A stretch of DNA of 10,909 nucleotides from JAADCS01 sp964473735 (lineage in GTDB: Bacteria; Hydrothermota; Hydrothermia; LBFQ01): positions 1 to 10,909 of the forward strand of contig CAYYQD010000056.1 of assembly GCA_964473735.1 (NCBI GenBank), written 5' to 3'. Shown here in pieces: positions 1 through 6,789 of this stretch. Every line of letters starts with the position of its first letter. The first letter of the stretch is position 1. Below the pieces are notes generated by a model. That model was not told where the DNA came from. It did not search any database and saw only the letters and a list, made by a program, of their open reading frames with translations. A program made the position numbers and the translations under genes.

Positions 1-1097
1 TTTCGGCCCTTCTCTCCGGGTGCCGTAAGAAGAACGACTATCCCGGATACCTTGACCCCGAACACGTGCGCATGTTCGCCTACCCCGGAGAGTGGTGGGA
101 AGGGCACGACGTCGCCGAGATGCCCGATGGCAGGTACGTGGCCACCGGAGTAAGGGACTTCTCCGGCGACAGCATGAGGACACCCATAATAGTGGTGACC
201 ACTTCCGGGGATTCGCTGGCCACCTTCTACATAAACGACAGAGACAGGGGGACCAACGTGGTACCACTTCCCGGAAACAGGGTGGCGCTGGAAAACTGGA
301 GCAATACCTACATGGTATCTCTGGAAGACGGTTCTATAAAGGGCCGCCTCGGTTTTAGATATAATGTAACTTCTTCGGATGAGAATGATGCCCTGATCTA
401 CGACAGCATCAGCAACTCCCTGATAACCCTGTGGAAGGACGATGGGTTGTGTTTGCATCAGGTGTTCCTTGACGGCAGCCACGGATGGCTCGCCTGCTCC
501 GGCGTAAGCGCCCAACAAGGATATATAAGGCGGGTTGAAGGTGGGTACGTGGTTGAGGCGTCAAAGCCCGGCAAGGTCCTCCTGTTTAAGGTGGATACCT
601 CGGGCAACGTTGTATGGGTCCATGAGGTGTATATGCCCTTTGCCGATACGACGAGTTCAGAGATAGTAAATGTTAGAGGCTTTGAGGTGGCAGATGACGG
701 TAGCTTTCTGCTAACCATAAAGCACAACAGCCTCACCCCTCTGGTCGTAAAGATAGACACCCTTGGGGAGATACGGTGGATAAGGGAGTACGAACATCCG
801 GGAGGTGAGGTGGAGTGGATGAGGGTATATACCTTCAGGGTGGTGCGCATGGCTCCCGACCGCTACTTTCTGGTGGCGACGAACGCGCAGTGTGGGCATT
901 GTGTGAGCGTGGTCAAGATAGATGGGGAAGGGAACGTACTCATGGCGAAGAACTACCGATGGTCCGGATCCCACTGGGTATCAAACGTCATCCGCACCAG
1001 CGACGGGAACGCCCTTATAGTGGGCACGTGCCGGGAGGACAGTACCGACTACATCTTCCTTTTAAAGCTGGATCCCAACGGGAATCCGGTATGGTAG
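1..1097 (+). CDS. Beta-propeller lipoprotein, 5' end outside window
   Basis: The frame is open to the left edge; the first complete codon is at 3 and the stop is TAG at 1095. The visible start reads SALLSGC (codons 3-23), a good lipobox with Cys at 21-23 followed by charged RKKND. The true start therefore lies upstream, and the GTG at 66 is inside the gene. The mature protein is probably an outer- or inner-membrane-anchored lipoprotein. Of 364 visible residues, most form about seven repeat units of 42-54 residues, recognisable by strands such as DGRYVATG, GGYVVEAS, DGSFLLTI and DGNALIVG. They alternate with hairpins such as FKVDTSGNVVW, VVKIDTLGEIRW and LLKLDPNGNPVW. The protein stops right after NPVW; the missing partner strand of that last unit sits at the N-terminus, as in circularly closed seven-bladed propellers. 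Only 20 bases separate it from the next gene, so co-transcription is likely. The ligand or function is unknown. Confidence 0.85.
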   Translation, partial: SALLSGCRKKNDYPGYLDPEHVRMFAYPGEWWEGHDVAEMPDGRYVATGVRDFSGDSMRTPIIVVTTSGDSLATFYINDRDRGTNVVPLPGNRVALENWSNTYMVSLEDGSIKGRLGFRYNVTSSDENDALIYDSISNSLITLWKDDGLCLHQVFLDGSHGWLACSGVSAQQGYIRRVEGGYVVEASKPGKVLLFKVDTSGNVVWVHEVYMPFADTTSSEIVNVRGFEVADDGSFLLTIKHNSLTPLVVKIDTLGEIRWIREYEHPGGEVEWMRVYTFRVVRMAPDRYFLVATNAQCGHCVSVVKIDGEGNVLMAKNYRWSGSHWVSNVIRTSDGNALIVGTCREDSTDYIFLLKLDPNGNPVW

Positions 1098-1103
1098 AGA
1101 AAA

Positions 1104-1112
1104 AAAGGAGGT
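1104..1112 (+). promoter_or_regulatory. Strong Shine-Dalgarno site
   Basis: AAAGGAGGT lies 5 bases before the ATG at 1118 and matches the 16S anti-SD core almost perfectly. It is the only strong Shine-Dalgarno in the window. It sits before an operon-internal gene, whereas pyrG, the receptor gene and the SDR-like gene lack one. An ATG at 1121 directly follows the chosen ATG, so either could be used; spacing to both is acceptable. Confidence 0.8.
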
Positions 1113-1117
1113 AAAGG

Positions 1118-3382
1118 ATGATGATTTGGCTTATAGTAGGTTTAAGCCTTTCGGCTACCGAGGAGTTGATGGATGCAACTCCGGCTAAAGAGAAGGTACA
1201 GGTGAGCATTGCCACCCTGTTCGTGCCTGACGGTGGCAGACTCACTAAAGAGGCTCTCTTCTCCTCGGGCAACGGTCAGGTGCGCGTCCTCAAAGACGGT
1301 TCCATTGATATAGCAGGCGTGAGGGTGAGGCTCGTAGGCTCCTCTCCCAGAAGGATAGTGCCCGAAAACCGTGAGGGAAAGTTCGCCTATTTCGGACCGC
1401 AGAGGGTAATATCCCACCTTCCTACTTACAGGTCCATACGCTACGTTGAGGCCTATCCGGGCATAGATTTCGTTTTCAACGGCCTCTTGGATGGCTCTTT
1501 GGAGTACTACTTCCGCCTGAAGCCCGGCGCCGACCCCAATAACATAACCCTTGAGATTCGGGGTGCCGATATAAAGGTGAAGCCTTACGAGGTGGAGGTA
1601 TGGTGGAAGGGGAACCTCATATTCACCATCAAGGATGTTAAAGCCTTTCAGGGTGCCCGTAAAGTGTCGGTTTCCTTTGTAAAGGTGGGGAAGAGCCGCT
1701 TCGGGTTTAAGGTGCGAGACTACGACCCCTCCCTTCCTCTGGTAATAGATCCCACCGCCATCCTGGCGGGTGTAAATGCCGACTATGCCACCTACGTGAC
1801 CGTGGATGAATCCGGGAACGTTTATGTGACGGGACGCACGAGGGATTATCTGAACTTTATGGAGGGGTACGACAGGATATACGGAACGGTGGAAACGGAT
1901 TCCCTATCGGTATTCGTGGCCAAACTGTCCCCTGACCTTGGGACGGTCCTTGCTAACGTGATCATATCTGGAAGCAGTCAGGATTACGGCTGGCAGATAC
2001 TCCTCGCCGGGGACGGTACCCTGTACGTGGGTGCCTCGGTTAAATCGGACGACTACGCCCCCTTCCGAACCGTCTTCGGCTCAATGTCCTCTGGCAGGTT
2101 CAAGATCGCCGTAACCCGGCTGGATACCTCTCTTATGACGCACCTGAGTACCGCCATCGTATCTGGCGTGGATCACGACATCTTCCGTGCCATGGCTATG
2201 GGGCCGGACGGCTCCCTGTACATCACGGGTTATACCTACAACTCCTCCAATTTCGCCCCCTCAAGGGTGGTTCACGGAACGGCGGGGGCTATAGACATAT
2301 TCGTGACGAGGTTGAGCCACGACCTATCCACCCACATGGCAACGGCCATAATATCTGGCTCTTCCACAGACGAGGCTTACGGTATAGCGGTTGATTTCAG
2401 CGGGGTCTATGTGGCGGGAATAACCGGATCAAGCGATATAGCACCGTCCAGGACGGTATGGGGAACCGTTGGGGGATGGAACGCCGTAGTCACTAAGCTA
2501 TCCCTTGACCTCCTCACCCATCTGAACACCGTGGTAGTGTCCGGAACGTCGGATGAGGCGTTCTACGATATCGCCCGCGCCCCCAACGGGGAGATTATAG
2601 CCCTTGGTCTAACGCTGGATCCAGCGGACCTTTCCATTAGTCGTACTATCTGGGGTACCTCCGGCTACTCCGACGTTTTTCTGACCCGTATGACGTCAAA
2701 CCTCGCTACACATCTGGCTACGACCGTGATCGCCTCTCCCGACAGCGCCTTAATGAAGTACAGGAGCATGGATATCAGAGGGGATACGGTTTTCGTAATC
2801 TTCAAAATTCACGACCCCTCAGAGTGGGGAGGAGGGGAATGTACTCCCTGTAACGCATCCGCCGGTGGGGGCAGCGCGGACGGCATGGTCGTAGGTTTAA
2901 CCACGGACCTCTCCACGTGCCTGGGCAGGTCCGTTATAACGGGCGGAACGTGGGAGTACCCCTACGCGATAAAGGTTAAGGGAAGCGATATTTACGTGGC
3001 GGGTTTTGTCAGCGATTTTGATACCACCATAGCATCCACCTACCCTTCCCCTACGACCGTTTTCGGTTTTCCGTGGTACTACGATGGTTTCGTCGTTAAG
3101 GTCCAACCCCGTTGTCTTGTGAGTGTTCAGGAGAGACCCTCCCGTAGAGGTCTAAACGACGTTCGCTTAGTCTCTGGCCGATTGGAGATAACCCTTCGCA
3201 GAGCGGGATACGTTGGATGGGACCTCTACGACGTCTCGGGCCGTCTGATAGGGAGCAACTCCATCGGATACCTCCAGCCGGGTAAGTACGCTTTCCCTCT
3301 CCGACTCAAGGGTGGAAAGGTCTTGTTCGTGAAGGTACGCCTCGGAGGGCACACGTACCTCCTGAAGGCCGTAAAACGTTGA
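1118..3382 (+). CDS. Secreted DUF7948/SBBP-repeat propeller protein with T9SS-like C-terminal domain
   Basis: This is a 754-residue exported protein. Residues 1-13 (MMIWLIVGLSLSA) look like a very short signal peptide. Residues about 28-212 match the domain preceding SBBP repeats (DUF7948 type): YRSIRYVEAYPGIDFVFNG, LEYYFRLKPGADP, then LPLVIDPT. Residues about 215-662 hold seven repeat units of 63-69 residues with cores YVTGRT, YVGASV, YITGYT, YVAGIT, IALGLT, VFVIFK and YVAGFV, which predicts a seven-bladed propeller. The sixth-to-seventh unit carries a Gly-rich insertion with a C-x2-C pair (Cys575, Cys578); Cys601 and Cys666 are the other cysteines. Residues about 684-754 (VGWDLYDVSGRLIG ... 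LLKAVKR) resemble the T9SS type A sorting/FlgD-like fold. I infer export and surface attachment or release by a T9SS-like route; the target and activity are unknown. It follows the lipoprotein gene by 20 bases and is followed by a hairpin terminator. Confidence 0.85.
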   Translation: MMIWLIVGLSLSATEELMDATPAKEKVQVSIATLFVPDGGRLTKEALFSSGNGQVRVLKDGSIDIAGVRVRLVGSSPRRIVPENREGKFAYFGPQRVISHLPTYRSIRYVEAYPGIDFVFNGLLDGSLEYYFRLKPGADPNNITLEIRGADIKVKPYEVEVWWKGNLIFTIKDVKAFQGARKVSVSFVKVGKSRFGFKVRDYDPSLPLVIDPTAILAGVNADYATYVTVDESGNVYVTGRTRDYLNFMEGYDRIYGTVETDSLSVFVAKLSPDLGTVLANVIISGSSQDYGWQILLAGDGTLYVGASVKSDDYAPFRTVFGSMSSGRFKIAVTRLDTSLMTHLSTAIVSGVDHDIFRAMAMGPDGSLYITGYTYNSSNFAPSRVVHGTAGAIDIFVTRLSHDLSTHMATAIISGSSTDEAYGIAVDFSGVYVAGITGSSDIAPSRTVWGTVGGWNAVVTKLSLDLLTHLNTVVVSGTSDEAFYDIARAPNGEIIALGLTLDPADLSISRTIWGTSGYSDVFLTRMTSNLATHLATTVIASPDSALMKYRSMDIRGDTVFVIFKIHDPSEWGGGECTPCNASAGGGSADGMVVGLTTDLSTCLGRSVITGGTWEYPYAIKVKGSDIYVAGFVSDFDTTIASTYPSPTTVFGFPWYYDGFVVKVQPRCLVSVQERPSRRGLNDVRLVSGRLEITLRRAGYVGWDLYDVSGRLIGSNSIGYLQPGKYAFPLRLKGGKVLFVKVRLGGHTYLLKAVKR

Positions 3383-3385
3383 TGT

Positions 3386-3410
3386 AAAAACGGGCGGGGT
3401 CTCCCCGCCC
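3386..3410. terminator. Bidirectional intrinsic terminator between convergent genes
   Basis: A perfect 8-bp stem, GGGCGGGG (3392-3399) and CCCCGCCC (3403-3410), closes a 3-nt loop. Read on the minus strand the stem is followed by GTTTTT (3391-3386), a classic intrinsic terminator 9 bases after the stop of the MTHFR-like gene. Read on the plus strand the stem starts 9 bases after the propeller gene stop, but is followed only by CTCCTCCTTT, a weak U tract. It should therefore work best for the minus-strand operon and less well for the plus-strand one. Confidence 0.8.
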
Positions 3411-3418
3411 CTCCTCCT

Positions 3419-4180
3419 TTATGGGCGAGACAGGAAGTCCGGCCGCAGGTTGGAGTACAGGACGTGCTCGTAGTTAAAACCCCTGACCTCCGGGAGAGGG
3501 GCTAAGTCCCTCACTATCTCCGTGTATTTCTGCAGGGAAGGAGGAAATCTCACCCCCATCCAGCGTAAAAGTTGCAGAGTTCTATCGTTCAGGACAGGGA
3601 CCACGCTCGGATACACGGCCACGTTAAACGGGCACCTCTCCCTGACCCTCCTGAGGAGGGATCTAAGAGTGGCACTCTCAAGGAGGATCTGGGTTATGAA
3701 GAACCCGGCTCCAGCTTCCACCTTACTGCACACCCTCTCCACTTCCCCCCGTCGGTGGGGGATGAGAATAGCCCCCACGCTCTCGTAGTACCCGGACGCA
3801 GCGCGTAGAAGGGAAAGGACGTCCGGACCGGGATCGCTGGCCCTCACCTTACCCACGATGACGACCCCTTCAACCACCCCCTTCGCCCTCTCCAGCCACG
3901 ATGGGGGGTCCGGCTCGGCCCACAGGTACCGGCTGACGAAGACCCTACCGCCCATCTTCCGAAGTGCAGAGGCAAACTCCAGAAGGGGCATTTTGGGAGA
4001 GGGGGGCACAGGTCTTGGTCCGTACCCGGCGTCGGCCCTTACCTCAACTATCAAAAAGGCCGCATCGTCGTCTAAACCTTTTAGGACCCCAAACGCGGTC
4101 TCAACGTACTCCGCTACCCTTCCCCTACCCCACGTGAGAGGTGGAGGCAGGAGGGTGAGGAAGGCCCCCGGTAATCTCAC
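3419..4180 (-). CDS. Short methylenetetrahydrofolate reductase-like (MetF fold) protein, probably non-canonical
   Basis: This 253-residue protein resembles the MTHFR TIM barrel; E. coli MetF is 296 residues. By-eye matches to MetF are LTLLPPPLTWG (8-18) to SFEFFPP; SKVEAGAGFFITQ (152-164) to KVDAGANRAITQ; NVAVYPSVVPVLND (186-199) to the EIIPGILPVSN strand; GVRFPPSL (209-216) to NVRIPAWM; and a C-terminal FNYEHVLYSNLRPDF like the HFYTLNR...LGVRP end. Family enzymes use FAD to reduce 5,10-methylene-THF. However, the catalytic Glu of FEFFPP (Glu28 in E. coli) aligns with Thr9, and the flavin-contacting Asp of LRGD (Asp120) aligns with Lys111 in VIVGK. The Gln of ITQ is kept. Fold assignment is fairly secure; standard MTHFR activity is doubtful. 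The GTG start overlaps the upstream stop by 4 bases (GTGA), implying translational coupling. It is last in a three-gene operon and ends at the hairpin terminator. Confidence 0.7.
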   Translation of the reverse strand: MRLPGAFLTLLPPPLTWGRGRVAEYVETAFGVLKGLDDDAAFLIVEVRADAGYGPRPVPPSPKMPLLEFASALRKMGGRVFVSRYLWAEPDPPSWLERAKGVVEGVVIVGKVRASDPGPDVLSLLRAASGYYESVGAILIPHRRGEVERVCSKVEAGAGFFITQILLESATLRSLLRRVRERCPFNVAVYPSVVPVLNDRTLQLLRWMGVRFPPSLQKYTEIVRDLAPLPEVRGFNYEHVLYSNLRPDFLSRP

Positions 4181-4785
4181 TTAAGCTTCTTGTACCTCAT
4201 CTCTTTCTTCTTCCGCTTCGCCTCAAAGAACTCCGACTCCGACTCCTGCCCGTAGAGTACGTATAGCAGGCCCCTTACGGAGAAAGCCTTGTTGAAGCTG
4301 GCGTCCACGAAGGGAACGGCCTGGACCTCCGGGATGAACTCAAAGGATCCAAATCGCACGCTGGCAGCCGCCCTTATGGGGAAGTTTATCCCTACGGAGC
4401 TGGTGCGATCCACACCCGTATCCGCCAGAGGGGAGGAGCCGTCCTGCCATGAGTAGTACCCGGCGATGAGGCCTATACCTAAGTGGAAGGCCAGACGACC
4501 CCCGAAGCGCTGGGTTCTCCGCTCGTACATGAACCCCCCTTCGCCCCCTAAGAGGTCGTGGGTGAAGGAGTATCCCCCCCCGGCAAGGAAGGTGAAGTAG
4601 GCCCTCGGATCCTCAATGCGGGTCGTCTTTATACCAACGTACCCCATGGCCATCTGCGGCTTATCCTTGGAGAGGAAGGCGCCATAGCCGGCGGCGAAGA
4701 GGACGTACTTACCCTTACGACGTATCTCCTCGTAGTAGTACTCATCCGCTTCCCAGTCGTACTGCGATACTAACAGGAGGATCAT
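4177..4785 (-). CDS. Putative small outer-membrane beta-barrel-like envelope protein
   Basis: I do not recognise a named family for this 202-residue protein. It starts with a minimal hydrophobic run (MILLLVSQ), then an acidic/aromatic stretch (YDWEADEYYYEE), then alternating Gly- and aromatic-rich strands typical of outer-membrane barrels: KYVLFAAGYGAFLS, RAYFTFLAGGGYSF, GRLAFHLGIGLIAGYYSW, VGINFPIRAAASVRFGSFEFIPEVQAVPF. That is about eight candidate strands. It ends in a charged tail (EAKRKKKEMRYKKLK) rather than the terminal aromatic residue usual for such proteins, so a periplasmic or peripheral role remains possible. The ATG at 4785 is the only reasonable start: an in-frame TGA, the stop of the upstream gene, lies 7 codons before it. 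There is no Shine-Dalgarno. It follows the SDR-like gene by 21 bases and overlaps the MTHFR-like gene by 4. Confidence 0.6.
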   Translation of the reverse strand: MILLLVSQYDWEADEYYYEEIRRKGKYVLFAAGYGAFLSKDKPQMAMGYVGIKTTRIEDPRAYFTFLAGGGYSFTHDLLGGEGGFMYERRTQRFGGRLAFHLGIGLIAGYYSWQDGSSPLADTGVDRTSSVGINFPIRAAASVRFGSFEFIPEVQAVPFVDASFNKAFSVRGLLYVLYGQESESEFFEAKRKKKEMRYKKLK

Positions 4786-4792
4786 AATCGGT

Positions 4793-4798
4793 ATTCTA
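4793..4798 (-). promoter_or_regulatory. Possible internal -10 box (TAGAAT) for the barrel-like gene
   Basis: On the minus strand TAGAAT is followed by ACCGATT and then the ATG at 4785, exactly the 7-nt spacing seen at the two stronger TATAAT boxes in this window (6590 and 9058). No convincing -35 hexamer is visible 16-18 bases upstream, and the gene could simply be read from the operon promoter. It may be a secondary leaderless promoter. Confidence 0.35.
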
Positions 4799-4806
4799 AT
4801 CCCGAA

Positions 4807-6582
4807 TCAGTAGGGACGGGTCCTGCGTCCCTTATCCTCGTGTATGAATATCCAGCGCACTAAGTCCCCGGGCACTATACGGTCGTCAACGTTGAGGTTC
4901 CGTGGGCTTATACCTATGCGGTCGTGGATGGATGAGGCGTTGAACCTATTGAGCTCCCGGTGTTTCCTGCGCAACTCCTCAAGGTACATCAGGGCCCTGT
5001 ACCTCCACCTCCGGGCGTTCTCCTCCCGCGTATCCACCCATCCCCTGAAGGCCCACGTCTCAACGTCCTCGTCCGAGAATCCGTAAACGGGAGGCGTGGG
5101 AACCTTAAGGGCCTCCGTGTAGTAGAGGTGTCCGTCGGGAGAGAGCACCCCTATCCCGACCGAGGTTATGTAGGACATAAGGGCTTCGTCCTCCTTGAGC
5201 TTGCTCCACATCCTTTCGGATATCTCCCTCTCGCTCGCCTCGGCCAATCTGGTGAGGGTCCCGAAGGTCTCCCTGAGGACGTGGGCTTCAAACAGGAGCT
5301 TGGATAGGCGTGGGGGCCCGAGTATCTCAAAGGCTACGCTCGGCATAGGTGAGGCCTTCTCGTACTTCTCCAGCAGCCTTATGGCATCCTCCCTCATAAA
5401 TCCAGCCCTGTAGGAGGGGCCAAGTATGGAGCTCTCTATCGCACCAACCACATCCTTACCCGTACTCTTGCCCGTTATCTCAAGGAATATGATCTCCGCT
5501 ATGTCCTCCGGCGTCACCATCTCCATCTGCCCGAGGTCCGTGATGGCCCTGAACTCCTCAAGGGAGAATATGCCGTTCTCCCCCGTGTCTATGTAGGCCG
5601 TCTTCAGAACCTCCCCACGACTCTCGGTCTCCACCTTCGGTATCTCTCCGAAGCCCAGAGGGGTACTCTTGGGCGTCCGTAGTACCACCTCCTCCCCTCT
5701 CCTCCGTATTACGCCTCTGGAAATGGCCTTCCACCCTATCATGGCTGCGGGCTTTATCTCCTTGACTACGGTCTCGGTGTCGTCCCTGTTCATCAGCACG
5801 TAGAGGAGGGTAGATGCCCCCGCCACGGCCGACTTGTTCAGCAGTACTCTGGACGGTTTGTCCTCTCCGTGAGTGTAGGGTATGTTCCAGCCCATTCCAC
5901 CCGTACCCGTGGTCCCTACCTTGACGTATATCTTCGTACCCGCCTCCTTAAGACCGTTCTGGAGGTTCATGGTGTGGTTAAGGAGTATGGGGATGTTCAG
6001 CTCAAGGAGTATGTCCTCAAGGAGGATCGCTAAAGTCTCGGACGGTACGTCCTCTTCCGATCTCAAAAGAGCGTAAGCCTCGTTAATGCTGGTGAAGACG
6101 TCCCTGTAGGCGATGGCAGTGGCCGTATTCACCGTATCTACCACGACGTCGGGTTTCAGGTACTTCAGGAGAGCGCGGAGAAAGTTCTGTCTTCCTCTCC
6201 TCCTCTCCTTGAGCAGGCCCAGAAGGTCCTCTATGGCTTCCAGTCTTCTCTGACGTTTCCTGCGCAGCTCCTCCTCGCTCTCGCTACCGTCTATCCTGAT
6301 GTCCCTCTTACTTAGGTCCTTGAGTTTTACGCTCATGAATATGTCCCCCCAAAAGCCCCACACCCGTCCGGCCTTCAGGTAGCGACCTAAAATGGGGTGT
6401 TTGGCCTCTCTGATCTGTCTGTTGAACAGAGTGAGGGTATCACGAACTTCATCCTCTCGCAGACCCACGATCATAACCCGCCTGCTGAGGGGAAGGGCCC
6501 TCCTCAAAACGGCCCTACCCACGAGGCCAGTACCTCCAACTATAAGGAACCGGCTAAAAGCGTACGTTCTCCTTCCCGCCAT
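4807..6582 (-). CDS. Large SDR-like Rossmann-fold protein, function unknown
   Basis: This 591-residue protein has an N-terminal nucleotide-binding motif FLIVGGTGLVGRAVL (12-26), as in extended short-chain dehydrogenases and NAD-dependent epimerases. Beta-strand VVVDTVNTATA (146-156) occupies the place where these enzymes have their NNAG-like strand. A long, very basic helical insert (about 101-143) separates the two. The strongest signature is TTGTGGMGWNIPYTHGE with PSRVLLNKSAVAGA (224-256). From memory, this marks a conserved uncharacterised group of long SDR-like proteins in environmental bacteria; I could not check this. No clear YxxxK catalytic pair is visible, so reductase or epimerase activity is unproven. 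The C-terminal half (about 340-591) looks alpha-helical and unassigned. There is no signal peptide, so it is probably cytoplasmic. The ATG lies 7 nt after a TATAAT box with no Shine-Dalgarno, suggesting a leaderless mRNA. It is first in a three-gene operon. Confidence 0.8.
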   Translation of the reverse strand: MAGRRTYAFSRFLIVGGTGLVGRAVLRRALPLSRRVMIVGLREDEVRDTLTLFNRQIREAKHPILGRYLKAGRVWGFWGDIFMSVKLKDLSKRDIRIDGSESEEELRRKRQRRLEAIEDLLGLLKERRRGRQNFLRALLKYLKPDVVVDTVNTATAIAYRDVFTSINEAYALLRSEEDVPSETLAILLEDILLELNIPILLNHTMNLQNGLKEAGTKIYVKVGTTGTGGMGWNIPYTHGEDKPSRVLLNKSAVAGASTLLYVLMNRDDTETVVKEIKPAAMIGWKAISRGVIRRRGEEVVLRTPKSTPLGFGEIPKVETESRGEVLKTAYIDTGENGIFSLEEFRAITDLGQMEMVTPEDIAEIIFLEITGKSTGKDVVGAIESSILGPSYRAGFMREDAIRLLEKYEKASPMPSVAFEILGPPRLSKLLFEAHVLRETFGTLTRLAEASEREISERMWSKLKEDEALMSYITSVGIGVLSPDGHLYYTEALKVPTPPVYGFSDEDVETWAFRGWVDTREENARRWRYRALMYLEELRRKHRELNRFNASSIHDRIGISPRNLNVDDRIVPGDLVRWIFIHEDKGRRTRPY

Positions 6583-6589
6583 AGGGGGT

Positions 6590-6618
6590 ATTATACGAGT
6601 GGAAGCGACCGCTTTAAG
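6590..6618 (-). promoter_or_regulatory. Promoter of the SDR-like operon, leaderless type
   Basis: A perfect TATAAT (minus strand, 6595-6590) is followed by ACCCCCT and the ATG at 6582, so transcription should start at or within a base or two of the start codon. A weak -35 (CTTAAA, 6618-6613, 17-nt spacer, or TTAAAG with 16) lies upstream inside a short inverted repeat. The 12-mer GGGTATTATACG on the plus strand here (6586-6597) recurs exactly at 9054-9065, at the receptor promoter. Confidence 0.7.
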
Positions 6619-6621
6619 CGG
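6609..6621. repeat. Short inverted repeat at the -35 of the SDR-like operon
   Basis: CCGCTTTAAGCGG has 6-bp arms around a single central T and covers the presumed -35 region of the promoter at 6590. It could be an operator or the remains of a terminator for the gene that ends in the assembly gap. There is no U tract on the minus strand after it, so a terminator is less likely. Confidence 0.4.
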
Positions 6622-6689
6622 ATGTAAGCGTCGCCTATTTACCGTGGGAGAGGAGGCCCGTTCCCGACGTAGTGCCGATTAAATTGTGG
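6622..6689. other. Short segment between promoter and assembly gap, unassigned
   Basis: This stretch links the SDR operon promoter to the gap. If the gap length were right, the receptor frame would continue here for PQFNRHYVGNGPPLPR and stop at TAA 6639-6641. These residues do not look like the end of an outer-membrane barrel. The other two minus-strand frames give no recognisable tail either. It may be non-coding, or the end of a different gene hidden in the gap. Confidence 0.5.
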
Positions 6690-6789
6690 NNNNNNNNNNN
6701 NNNNNNNNNNNNNNNNNNNNNNNNNNNNNNNNNNNNNNNNNNNNNNNNNNNNNNNNNNNNNNNNNNNNNNNNNNNNNNNNNNNNNNNNN
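6690..6789. other. Assembly gap, 100 N
   Basis: Exactly 100 undetermined bases, a conventional scaffold placeholder, so the true distance is unknown. It falls in the 3' part of the receptor gene. Reading frames across it are not meaningful. Confidence 0.98.

Noticed and set aside
66..68. GTG as the start of the first gene
   Set aside because: The frame is open to the left edge and encodes a lipobox (LSGC) upstream, so this codon is internal.
458..850. 130-codon minus-strand open frame in the lipoprotein gene
   Set aside because: Antisense to regular propeller repeats, with Ser/Thr/Pro-rich composition and no start signals.
4786..4809. Fusion or read-through of the SDR-like protein into the barrel-like protein
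   Set aside because: The two are in the same frame separated by one TGA, but the barrel-like gene has its own ATG and a distinct N-terminus; nothing supports recoding.
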